64,000 nt of DNA from Gorsachius magnificus (Eukaryota; Chordata; Aves; Pelecaniformes; Ardeidae), in assembly GCA_034008185.1 (NCBI GenBank), contig CM067084.1, forward strand, positions 16,450,385 through 16,514,384, read 5' to 3'. The position numbers were made by a program, and so were the translations under genes. The notes beneath the pieces were generated by a model. It was given only the letters and a program-made list of their open reading frames with translations. It was not told the origin of the DNA and ran no database searches. Shown piece by piece: positions 24,291 to 36,200 of this stretch; position 1 is the stretch's first letter, and every line of letters starts with the position of its first letter.

Positions 24291-26772
24291 GTTCCGGTTG
24301 GTTTTAAAGATCTTTAAGATCATCAAGTCCAACCGTTAACCTAGCACTGCCATTCCACCCCTAAACCACGTCCCTGGCTGGCCTCGTTTGCTCCTGTGCA
24401 CGCCTCGGCTGCCTTTTGGGCAGATTGACCCCCCTTACCGTCCTAGCTCGTCTTTAATACTTTGAACAATCTCAGTATGGCCTCTGCTCGTCAATCTCGG
24501 CACGGGATTTTTCTGGCTTGACACCCCAGCCAAGCCAGCAGTTTTGCCCTCTGTGTCTGCGGCTACTTCTGCGGTGCTGCAGGAGCCGAGGCGCAGCCCA
24601 TGCGTGCGGCCTCCAGACCAAGGCAGCCCCCTCGCACGCTCCAGGTGCTCCGATTGCCTGCGAAGGAGAACGCTGGAGTACATTATTACAAAGAGTTATT
24701 ACGGATGCTAGTTATGGTCCTTACACGAGGCAGTTTGCCTGTTACATTCTCTATAAGAACTTTGAAAGTACGTGCAGAGGAATGGAGGACGGTCAGGAAT
24801 CTGCTAAGACAATATCCTTAGAAGTTACTACATTAAAAATTTTCTATTTTTGCTTCTTATGGAAAAGTTTCTTCTGGGAGAGGGAAGAGATGGTAGCTGG
24901 CAGTTTTGTTCCTAGCTTTGCATGCTGGCTGCATGATTGCCGTGCTACCACCATGTTCATATGACAATCAAATTTTTATAAGAAAACATTGTTAAATAAG
25001 GAGGATACTAATATAACCGCTAAAGCGTAGGGCTGTGGGTCCTGTTCATAGCTGTATCACATTTACTTGAGCAAGTATGAACTTGGTAAAGTCATTTAAA
25101 TCGTTAGTGTTTCAGTTTTTCCATTTGTAAACTGGGGAACCATAGTTGTAGTAAATAATAAAAGTATTAATACTTGCCTGAAAAGAGTTGCAGACAGATA
25201 TGTCTGTTGATTCTGATACGAGTTAGAAACCTAAAGCGAAAGCACTTATGTCGTGCAAACTGTTGCTAACTGCCCTGAGATAGCATTGTAACCAGCTTTT
25301 AGTGAAGAAGGATTTACTATTTAGTGTATTAAACTTTAAAATCGAGTGCACGGGAACTCACAGCTGGTCAGATCCTCATCTCCAATACAACATGGATCCC
25401 TGGTCTGTGAGGGATAGCACTCTGATGCCAGAGAGGAATACTCAGGTTAACAGTGCATTTGCAGCTGTATATAGGTACACATACACTTCTACAGATCACA
25501 CACAACAGAAGAGGGTAGTAGTAGTAAATATTTATACTGTGGCTGCCTCCAGAAGTCCTATCAGTAAATTGTCTCCCACATTCTTTCTCTAGTAAATTTC
25601 TTGCTATAAACTCTGACTTAATAGCCCCATAGGGAATGAAATCAGGATTCATTTATTTGAAAGGATCCTCCCAAATCCTTCATGTGAGTCCCTAGAAATC
25701 AGAAAGTTATAAATACTTGACTTTCTACTCTTCTTTTGGCAACACTGCAGCACTTTGTCTTGTCTTGCAGATACAACCCATGTAAAAAATCTTCATCTTA
25801 AATTAAACTGAGGCTTCAAGGCAATGGGCTTGAGAGGCCTCCTTGGTTTCACTGGAGGTGTAGTATCTATAGCCCCTGTGGCAGGGAGCCAGCTCTGGTA
25901 GTTACAGACAGTCGTACCTACTGGGATGGAACACTATGATGCTTCCTTTCCTATCTCGAAATGTCATGAGTTGTTGCTTAGAATACTAAACTCAGTACTT
26001 TTTATCTTTAAAAGAGCTTAGATTTTTATGATTAGCTTTGCTGTGGCTAAATCCTGAACATGAGTTGCAATGACATTCAGGAACCAAATGGCACATAAAG
26101 TTTGAAGGGCTTTTCCTTGCCAGTGGTCTACCCTGAAACTATAAAAGCCCTTCTAATATTTAGGACTTTGAATCTGGTCCAAAATTTGATTTGAAATACA
26201 TGTATTTTCAGTCTTCATTTGAAATCGAGGTAATTATAAACTCAGAGAAAAATAATATAAAGCCTCATTGTTGCAATATATCAAAAAGACTGAGAAAATT
26301 AACAAATTTACTACCATTAATTATTAATGCAGTGCTGTCAGCTTACTTTTTCAAATTAAAACTAGTAACCTTTTATTTTAGCTAAAATATCATTCAGCAG
26401 TCTCCAAGGCTTGTCTTTGCTGGTACACTTCTCTTGCAAGACTGTATTTTAAAGCAGAACTTCATCCACCGTATTTTTTCCATTCATATACAAATTCTGT
26501 CTCGAACTGTAAGAGGTCTGCGGGATCTCATTTGTATAAGCTATCAATTAGTTATGGAATTGTTGGTGTTTGCCTTTTGTCAGACAATTAATGTGGGTAA
26601 CTTAGATTTCAGAGTAGCACAGTGATTATAAACAGGTGTTTATTCATCCCTGCTGTAGAGTCTGTACTTTCAAATACCCTTCCTAAGCGAGAAACAGGCT
26701 GTGTTAGTCTACCTCTTGTATTGATTCTGTGTTTCTTTCTTTTTTGTTTTTGCTTATTGTCTCTCTCTGCAG
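23809..26772 (+). other. EDNRA: EDNRA intron 1
   Basis: The predicted intron starts with GTGAGT and ends with TTGTCTCTCTCTGCAG. The first 500 bases continue the CpG island and contain a CR1 scrap. The rest is ordinary AT-rich DNA without a recognisable gene or repeat. First introns next to CpG promoters often carry control elements, but none can be identified here by eye. Confidence 0.5.
24290..24377 (-). repeat. CR1 LINE 3' fragment in intron 1
   Basis: The segment GATCATCAAGTCCAACCGTT, followed by the AACCTAGCACTGCCATTCCA and CTAAACCACGTCCC blocks, is the reverse complement of a CR1 3' end. It closely matches the copy at 39636-39735. The terminal ATTCTATG repeats are missing. It sits directly at the downstream edge of the CpG island. 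Confidence 0.75.
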
Positions 26773-26849
26773 GTGAAGAAGTGAGAAGTATCTCACTGAA
26801 ATACTGAAAGAACCCTGTCTCACCGAATTTGCTCTTTTGGGACTTCAGG
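26773..26849 (+). other. EDNRA: EDNRA exon 2, 5' UTR part
   Basis: The exon starts after the acceptor CTCTCTCTGCAG (ending 26772) and runs into the coding start. It contains stop codons in the coding frame (for example TGA 26805-26807), so the protein cannot extend upstream. The ATG at 26850 has A at -3 and G at +4, a strong context. Confidence 0.8.
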
Positions 26850-27251
26850 ATGGAAGCTTTGTGTTTAAGAGTTTCCTTGCTGCTGCTGGTTCCAGGATTT
26901 GCCCTCAGTGGCAGCTCTGACAGATATGCTGCCAACCAGAGTGACTTGGGAAACTACCTTTCCACTTTCTCAGGGATCGAATCCAGCATACTCCTCACCA
27001 CCAGGCAGCCCCCGGTGCCCAACCAAACTGTCAAATGCTCCCAGCAGACTAAGATCGCTGAAACTTTTAAATACATTAACACGGTGGTATCTTGTGCTAT
27101 TTTCATCGTCGGAATGGTTGGGAATGCAACTCTGCTGCGGATCATTTACCAGAACAAGTGTATGAGGAATGGGCCGAATGCACTGATAGCCAGTCTGGCA
27201 CTGGGAGACCTTATCTATATTGTCATTGATATTCCTATCATTGTGTACAAG
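26850..27251 (+). CDS. EDNRA: EDNRA exon 2 coding part: residues 1-134
   Basis: 134 codons cover the signal peptide ([20 protein letters not shown]), the extracellular N-terminus with sequons NQS (N29) and NQT (N58), TM1 (about 74-100, with GN at 91-92), the first intracellular loop ([10 protein letters not shown]) and TM2 (about 109-133, with D120). TM1 and TM2 are nearly identical to the mammalian receptor, while the N-terminus is diverged and a few residues shorter. The exon ends in phase 0 at AAG|GTAGGA. Reading on into the intron reaches a stop within 8 further codons. Confidence 0.95.
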
Positions 27252-30200
27252 GTAGGATGCAACCACAATACATTCTAATTGCAGTTTCCTTACAAGTACA
27301 CTCTCTGTTCTCTATGGTCACTTCTTTGTCTAAGTAGTGCTCTTTTCTCAATGAATAGTCTACTTAAGAAAAAATACAGTTCCTTTTCTTGTTCTGCAAC
27401 AAACCCCTTGCTCTCTGGTTGCCTCCATAAAGAAAAAGCATATCTCCTTTTAAAGATGATGTAGCTCTTAGCTCTTAACCCAAGCGTGGCCTTGGGCATT
27501 TCACAGGAACTCTTCATTTATTATATCTACTATAGCTAGCAAAAGTATTTATGAGGGAAGCCTTTTTATAAACTGTTCTTCTTGATGGACATACAGCATT
27601 GGACTAGTTGCTATTTTTGGAATATCCTACCCTTTATGTTTTTACAGAAAATACCTTCTGTGATCTGCAGGCTTCATGTTATGACTTTGCAGAGAGAGAT
27701 TATGTCAATTAAGTTCAGTTTTAATGTTTTAATTTAATATTAATTAATAGCAGATTCTCAAAATTATTCCAGAGTTAGTAAAATCAGTTATATCACAGAA
27801 CATTTTTGAAATACTAAATTTCAACTGGATTTGTCAAAGTATAAAAAGGATCCTCAGCAGTTCTCTAATCTGTATAAATTTACCCTGTCCCAGGTTGGGT
27901 TTTTTTTCCCATTTTACTTAAGCAGTGCTTTTTCTGATGTGATGTATGTTTACGAATGTAACTTGCGTGATTCCAGGATAGGCCTGAATGAACAGAACTG
28001 ACTCCTTTTTTAATATATCTCACTGATACTAACTTTATAAGCTTCTATCTGTACCTTTGTGGATTGTATACAGGTGCACAGCTACTAAGATATTATAATT
28101 TTTCTTTCTTTTCTCAGTAAAAACTTAAGGTGTTTCTGTTAGTAAATAAACCACTAAGTAATAGAATGAAAAAAATCTATTTCTCACAATTTTGGCCCTT
28201 AAAGGTTCTAGAGGCTGAAGTTTCATTTACATGTGTTTTAAACAAAACATTTTAATGCATAACTTTTAATAACTAGTGTCCTGTCATTTCAATTGGATTT
28301 TAAAATTAAAGAAACAGTGAATTGAAAAGACATATTTTGTGTCTACATGACTATTGACCCCATAACTATTGACCTGCATTATAGTGCAGGTATTTATAGG
28401 ACAAGATCATAAAATTTGAATTCATTAATGGATTAAAAATATGTATATGTGCATACACTGCATTTGTAGAGAGGCATATTATATACAGTAAAATGCAGTA
28501 CCGGATTCTGATCTTCCATTAGTATAAATTACAGAGAAGTCTTAACTTTACCTGGTTTTAATAGAATATGAATTTCAAACTAGGATAAAGACTGTTAATA
28601 ATAGTGCATGTGATTTAATGGAAGTTCTAGTTCGCACTTTTGAATATTCCACCCGGAAAATTAAATAATCAATTTGTTGATAAGATAGCAGATATCTGTA
28701 GAGTATTTTGGATTAACAAGTTGATGAGAAAGATTAGCCTCCGCCTGATCTGAGAGTCACCTGTCTTCCATAGCCGTGTGGATGCCTAATGGGACATGGG
28801 ATTGGGGTTCTGCATGTCTTCATTATTCTTAGTGAACTGGACTCATAGCCTGGACTGCATGTCCCATGATGCATTACAGTTTTCTCCCTGCTAAATTATC
28901 CTGATGTCTTTATGGATAATTACTTAAGGCAGTGTTCTTACTTCTCGTGGTATTTCTGTTAAGAAATTTTTAGGAAGAATGGCATGGGTTTTTTTCAGAG
29001 CTGAGTTTGGGAAAGAATGGGTATTTTTATTACACATTTTTTCTAACCTTTCAAGAGCTCTGCTGCTTCTTCACAAAGAGGAATGGAAATCTGGAATTAA
29101 TTTTGACTTTCAGAATTGCTTTTTGATGGTCCTCTGAAAATTCTTTAGAAGTTTAATTAAAAGTAACAAACTATTTTTTACATTCCCTTTATTACTTTGC
29201 AATACATTTTTTCTATTAAATTTCTGACACTTCTTTGGCATTCTGTAGGTTCACTTGCCTTGATATATCTTGTATGATGAGCTGAACTGTGGTCCTGAAT
29301 ATTTCTGTACAAATGAAATTACCTTAGCCTATATGAAAATTTATTTCTGTACTGCAGAGAAGTGTTTGATAAATAAAGGCTGTGAATGAAACTGCAGCCC
29401 CTTGACATCAATGTATGTCAACTCCCACATATAAGAAGGCGGGATTAAAATTGCATTTACAAGCATAATTCTAGCTTTTAGTAACTTTTTGAGTGCTTGA
29501 ACCTCCAAAATAAATGACTTAAAAATTACCATAAGGTAATTGTATAAGGTTAGCTGTATGTATTCTGACACAGAGGAGCATTTATAGCATTTGTAAGGGA
29601 GCTCTAGTACTTCTGATAAGAAATCCTATTATTATTTATGGTCCATTTTTCATATAAACCATTCAGTAATATGTCTGCTTATGTTAGGAGTTGATTTTAA
29701 AGTTTGTTAAATGGCATTCCTATTTGTATGACTAGGGATGCTAAAATCTGTGGCACTATTTAGCTCCTCTTGTTGAGTGACAGTATGAAGGGTGGCCACT
29801 GGAAATATCACAGTTTGAAAGTGGAAGTGAAAGTATTTTAAAGAAAAAAAATTGAAGTTGCTTTATCTTGGTTTTAAAATTTAAATTTTAAAGTATTTTA
29901 TACGCTTAGTTCTGAACTTTATTTTAAAGTTTCATTTAGCTTGAGAGCCAGCCTCATGTTGAACCATGTATTAGTATCCTACATAAATATATGGCGTCAA
30001 ACACTTAATACCTTGCAGGTCAAATCTTCATTTTTAGGAGGACAAAACAGCTCTGAAATCAGAATTAGAGTAAACAAGCATTCATCTGCATATTAAAATA
30101 ACCAATAGTACAGTATTAAGATGACCACATAGTATAGAACAAAATGTGTAACACTATGTAATTATAATGTAATATCAGAAATAGGTATAGTCACTTTCCT

Positions 30201-33200
30201 TAGCCTTAACTATTTTGAAACTACTTTCAAAAGAGAAGTAGGTAATGTTACTGGTATTCAAATCCATTTTACAAATCCTTAGAAAAAAGCAGCTATGATT
30301 ATAGTAACTGAAAATGTAAGGTCCCAGGAGAAGTGAGACCATTGTTCTGTTATGCATTTACACAATTAACGAATATGTGCTGGAAAAAAAAAATTATGTA
30401 ATTTATGTCAGTTAAAGATATGGTCACAGCTGTTTTACATTTTTATCCTTTCTTCACAGTACAGTAGGCTCAAAAATTCCTCCTTACTTTCTCCCATTAC
30501 TGTAATTATATAGTGGATTCCCCTTAGCAATTTGTTAAATGGATTGAGATGGGAGTAATATTCACTAGCCTCCTTTGAAGATATTCTGGATGTATTAAAG
30601 CCCCATTACACTTAATTACCGCTAGTATATCCACTTGTACTATCAAATCAATATTAAAAATTGTAACACATTGAGTTTTACAGGAAGAGTGCCAGTTATA
30701 AATCCAGTCTTAATAGGCTGAACTAAGACAATTCAATTTTCAGTCATGTATTTATAGCACCTGGACCCAAATAGGTTACCCAAAACACACCCATCTCAGA
30801 CATTCAAGATGTCAAAGCCTAAAGCCTCCAAATTGGTAAGAATGACTTCTTTGCAGTGAAAAGAAGATTGGGAAATACAACTTTTATGTTTTATGCTGCT
30901 GTAGAGGTAGGGTTAAGGCACTGAAGAAGATACAGGTTTCATACCTCCTCTTCTAGTATCAGGTGGCGTAGCATATAGCTGAAAGCTGCTGCATCACCTG
31001 CATTACCTATCACTGCCATGTGTATTTGTAGTAAATAAGCTATGTTTGGACACAAAGCACAAAAACTTCTTTAGAGGACTGATTTCCATAAAGAAACTAG
31101 CCAGTTTTCTAAGGCTACACATAGGCAGGAGCAGAATATCCATAGCACCACTGTTGCCTTGGCTGTGCTAAAGCTCTGGAAAGCCCTTATGGCTGCTGCT
31201 GCTGTCACTAGCTGAAGTTTAGTAGAGCAACAGCAAGAACAACAGGTAGATGCTCTCCACAGAAAAAGCTGTCCATAGCTCTTTCCTGAGCTCATGGAGC
31301 TAGAAACACTCTAGGTCAAGGCTCTCACCTTTGGAATGGCAAAATTCAGTTTTAACTGTGTTATTGGGAAGTCCTCAGCTGTCTCTGTTTCCCTTTTTAT
31401 GCAATTTAGAGAAAAATGTTGAAATGAGTTCTATTTATCGAAAACTGACCCACGTAGGATTGACATACGTTATATTGCCTTACATCTTAATATGCTTAAT
31501 TCCTTAAACCATTAGTTTACAAAGAAGTAGATTAAGCAAATTAGCCAGCCTTTAACCTGTTTCCTTTAAATGTGAATAACAAAAATTTTCCTAATTATTT
31601 TACTGGTATAAAGTGAAAGGCATCTACCCAGAAAACAAGCAAGAGCGTCCACTGCTCAAACAGCTCAAGAAGATGATGCTTTCTTTAATAAACTAAGTTT
31701 TTTTGTTAGTAAATTGGTATTCATGCATATCTTAGTTGAAACAGTATCAAAATCTGAGTAGTCCACCTAGAACATTATGAGCCTAAATATAAAAGGTAGC
31801 TGGCAGTAAGCAGACATCCTAGCCATTTTGTCTTCAGTAAAGGAAGACTTAGCTGAGGCACTTCTAGTCACAGATGTTTTTCAACATCAGAGCAAATGCG
31901 TAAGTGTTAGACCAATCCCCCTTGGTAATCGCAAATTGTTTGGCATATCTGATTACCTTTACTGACAGAATTAACATACATACACAGGGATGATAATTAA
32001 ACAACGTTGGGACTGATCCTGTAGGCTAATAGAGCAAGTGACTTCCACAGTGGTTATAGTTTTGTGCCAAAGGAGTATAAGGCCAAGCCCACAGCACACA
32101 TAAAGTTAAGTGTACTTAGAAAAGAAAACCCCCTTTAAAAGCAAAATTCGTCATATGTGCAGTGTGTATTTCTCTATGGAGTACCAACACCAGTAGGAAA
32201 TTCTGAGGCCACCAGCTTAACAACTGCATTCTGGCTTTCACTGAATTCTTATCAGTGATTCCAAGAAGCAATGCAGTGTGATGCAGAAATCCATATAACT
32301 TGCTCAGAACATGAAGTGTTATTTGGGTGTATCTCTCCATATAGTGATCATGCATAAAAGAAGTCTAGAGGTAGCACAAGAATTGATCTCTGAGTCCTGA
32401 AGGCAGAAGTTACCCAAAATGGAACAGGGAAGGGAAGTCCATCAGGAATCTGTTCTCTCCATTTAAAGACTACAGCTTCCTAGCAGCAAGGGTTTAATGT
32501 GCATTCCAAGGTAGGAGTTAAAGAGATTTTATATTCTAGGTCTCAGTTTAAGATCCACTCTGTCTTTAACTAATGGCTGTACTTTGAGGGAGTGGGATGT
32601 ATGTTCCCTTCAGTGCACAGGCAGCTCCTCCCTCATCTTCAATTTCACATCTCACGCCTGCCTTGCTGTTCTGTGGATTTGTACAGTACCTAGAGACTCT
32701 AGGATTAACATAATATTTTAGTATGTCTTTATTTTTCTATCAGCTGAACTCTACAGATAACAAGGAATTGTTTTGGTTGTGTACATCCAGGGCTTACAAG
32801 TTCTGCAGTGATTTCTTAGCAATCCTGTCACTTTCTTTAGCAACACACAAAAGACAACACAGCTGGAAGAATAACAAAAGCAATATTTTGCCCAGGGATT
32901 GAAAAAAATCTTTTCAACAAATCACTGTGCACATAAGCACACCTTGCAGCTCATGTCCCTGAAGAAGAGCAGCACAGCTTGAGAAACAGTCTACCTAAAA
33001 GGATGGGACGTTAGCCAACACCACGGAACAAAGAAAAAGAAACTAATCCTACTTTGTAAACAGCAAAAGTACCACAGGGGAGATGTCTAGAGTTGTTAGG
33101 AATGCTTTACCACTAAGTAGATTTTTGTAATAAATATAAGCATTTTAACAAGAACGTAAAACAGGATTTATTTTTTTACCAGTTAGTTGAGACAGAATGT

Positions 33201-36200
33201 TCTGCTTCAAAAACAGGGTATTTGATTTCTTACCTTTTGGGTAAGAAGTATATATACACTCTTGAAGTATAAACTATTTTCTCTTGTGTAAAATCTGTAC
33301 ATTCCCTTTCATGGCTGCCTAACCAGGAGAAAAAGACTCTACTCATTCATGAAATGGCATGAGACCCTCTGCTACCTCCATCTTTACTCAGCTGGTCAAA
33401 GATAAGCAGAACATCAGAGAAAGCTGTGGTAGAGCAATTCAGAGGAAAAAATGTCTTTGATGGTTCTCGTGTATCCCCACATAACCTTTTTGCTTTCCAG
33501 AAAAAAACAGTCAGTCTTTTATCCACCCAAAGTGGAAAAAAGATGGTTCTTGGTTGTAGCAAAATTAGGAATGTATTTCTTGCAAAGAAGAGTTGAAGAG
33601 ACGTGGTGTGCCTTCCCTACCATGGCAGTATGGTGAATCTAAGTATAAGGAAAAAAACAAGTGATACCAAAGTTAGCAGAAGCCCAAACTATCATGTCAC
33701 CATGATATACTCAATATTGGTCTTGTGCCCAGCATTATAAAGATTAGCCGCCGCCTTTGTTTTCCTCTACTTTTCCTCTACTTACTCTCCTTCCCAAAGT
33801 TGGGGCTTTTCACTCCAGCAGTGGGAAGGGAAGGAATACCTAGAGACAGGCTGTGTTCCCTCTCCTTCACCCTTAAAGCTCTCCTCAGCAAAGTGGTGGA
33901 GCACAGCTGAGTTACGTATGTGGGATGCACAACAGTCTGTGGGTCGCAAGCAAGAAACGGATGAGGATTGTCCTGCAATGCAATTCTCTCTTGGATATAT
34001 GTGTTGCAGGAATAAGAGAAAGACTTGAGAACATGCAGTGAATTCTTGTCCTATGAAGTTTCATGGGGACAAAGAGTCCCAGTTGAGTCACTGAATCAAA
34101 ATACCACAATCAGAATAACATAAGCAGGAGACTCAGTCCACTCTTCTTCCTAACCAGCCAGTCTTACAGATCTTACAGTCTTACAGGAGGAACACTTCAG
34201 CCAGAATCATCATCTTTTGTTACTTAATGCAGTCAGGTCAGTGGTATAGACCTTGGACACTTCTGTGTTCAGTCAGATTTCTCCTGGATTCCAACCGAAA
34301 CACCAGGTACCATTTTGGCCCATGCCTTGAAGCAGACCAAGGGCATACAAAATTGTAGAGCACAACTTAAGACAGAGCTTTACCAAGATAGTTCAATGTC
34401 TCCTAGAGGAAACTAGCCTTAAAAAACAAGGGGAAAAAAAACCCAAATGTGCTGATCTGACAAAACCAGAAGAATTTGTCTATGTTGCAAGGAAAGGAAA
34501 TCACTCCGGAATACACTGGTTTTTGTAACTCCTACTCCACAGTTAGGGAGATGCTAGTCACTTATAAAACTAGACATTATACAAACAGAAATCTGCTGGT
34601 TTGGTCCCTTTCTCCATTACTGCACAAGTATAACAGAAGTCATGGAACAAAGAAGTTCCTGTTTGTCCTGCTGAAGACAGAGCAGGAACTCGGACTGCCA
34701 GGGTTGTGCCAGAGTTGTTCCATCAGTAACACTGAACACTTAAAGGCCATGAAACTCAGGAGAGTATCCTGCTTGGGGGGTGGCATGAGGGGTGAGTGCT
34801 ATCTGTATGAAACACAGTTCAGTTTCTGGGAAACAGATCGTGTGTGTCAGCACGACAATGGTCCCAAGTGGATATAAGCAATGCCATGTGACAGAGAGAG
34901 AGGACCTCCTGACATGTAGTTGTTGAACCGAAGCAGTTTTTATAGAGCAGCTCAGAGCCGGTTCATATCCAGCACCTAACCCAGTCCATCTATTTTGGGC
35001 TGAGCTCCAGGGTCATCATCTGCCCATAAGCACACAGTATCAGCCTAGTATTAGATAAACACTGTGAATGCACACAAGCATGTACTGGTGAATACTCATG
35101 TGGTTGGATTATAACATTGTCTCTTTTAGACTATATATAAATTGCTCGGGATGCACAGTGGCACTTTATGTTTCGTACATCGGCTAACATACTAACGGGG
35201 GTTAAAAAATAGCAACAGCAGTAGAATAAAATCAACTGAGTGACATTTAAAAATCATTGCAAAGGAATGTTCTCAGCGCTGCTGTCTTGTTTGTTTCAAG
35301 CTGCAGCTTCAGGGCAGAGAGGCCATATAAAGCAGCAGAGAAGGGGGCGATGCTCAAGGAAGCTGTGGCTGTCTGGTCACTTTGTGGAGGCTTTTAAGAC
35401 CGACAGTAGAACCTTGAAATCTTGGTTTCTGATTTCAGTGTAAAAATACGCTGTTGACTACACTCTTTTCTCACTCAGGAATTGCACCACAGTTGAACTG
35501 TATGAAACACTCCTCAGTTGCAAAATGCACAAGGGGAAAAGTGCATTTCCTTTGCCACATGTCTTATTTTGAAACCTTAGAGAATTTGTGAGTGGGTTTG
35601 CAAAAGCACAGTCGATTTGACTGACTCATGGAGAACTAGGATACAAGTCAGGATAATCAGCCTGGTTCCGCCTATCCTTGTGCCTTGAGAGAAAATGTAA
35701 TCTGCTAAAATTTTATGCTTATTTTGTTTGGATGTTAAAACATGCAAAAGCACTGGAAGAGAAGAGCCAGCAGTCCAAATTCTTATATTGTACCTAAATA
35801 AATCAGGACTAATTCAGTTACATTTTTTTTATACAAAATAAATGTGTTATTTTCCTCGGAAGTTTCCGTACCCTGCTAGGGCAGAACAGAGGGCAATGGA
35901 CTTGTTTTGATGTAAAATTAGTAAAACCAAAGACAGGATCAGATTCGCTGACTAAAAATATCTACAGAAGAAAAAACTGGCACCTGATCCAAGGGGAAGT
36001 AATGAATGCATAGCTGATGCAGAATGATAATGGAATATACCCACAGAAATGATTGCAAAGTTAATCTTAAAAACCAAATAACTTAATTCTGATTCCAGTG
36101 ATTTTGATTAAAATCAACTTGAAAAGAATGTCTAATGATTTGGTACTGATGTTGCTTTAATTAGTGGAAAAGTGTAAGAAACAAAAGGAATAAAATACTT

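Larger units (their letters stand above)
23780..26776 (+). promoter_or_regulatory. Upstream ORF of 10 codons spanning exon 1/exon 2 junction
   Basis: ATG 23780-23782 lies in GCGGGATGA (G at -3, A at +4). It reads MSPAEGARR, then a glycine codon split by the intron (GG in exon 1, G at 26773), and ends at TGA 26774-26776 in exon 2. It depends entirely on the predicted exon 1 donor. If correct, it closes 73 bases before the receptor ATG and could reduce its translation. No function is shown by the sequence itself. Confidence 0.35.

Noticed and set aside
23962..24339. Several overlapping frames of 80-125 codons on both strands
   Set aside because: They fall in the CpG island, where low AT content removes stop codons. 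No protein-like pattern or splice context was seen.
24518..24964. 148-codon + strand frame in intron 1
   Set aside because: It begins near the CpG island edge and runs into AT-rich DNA. There is no domain and no agreement with the EDNRA structure.
26829..26849. Possible N-terminal extension of EDNRA upstream of ATG 26850
   Set aside because: There is no ATG in this stretch (it begins TTG), and an in-frame TGA lies at 26805-26807. The ATG at 26850 has a strong context and starts a proper signal peptide.
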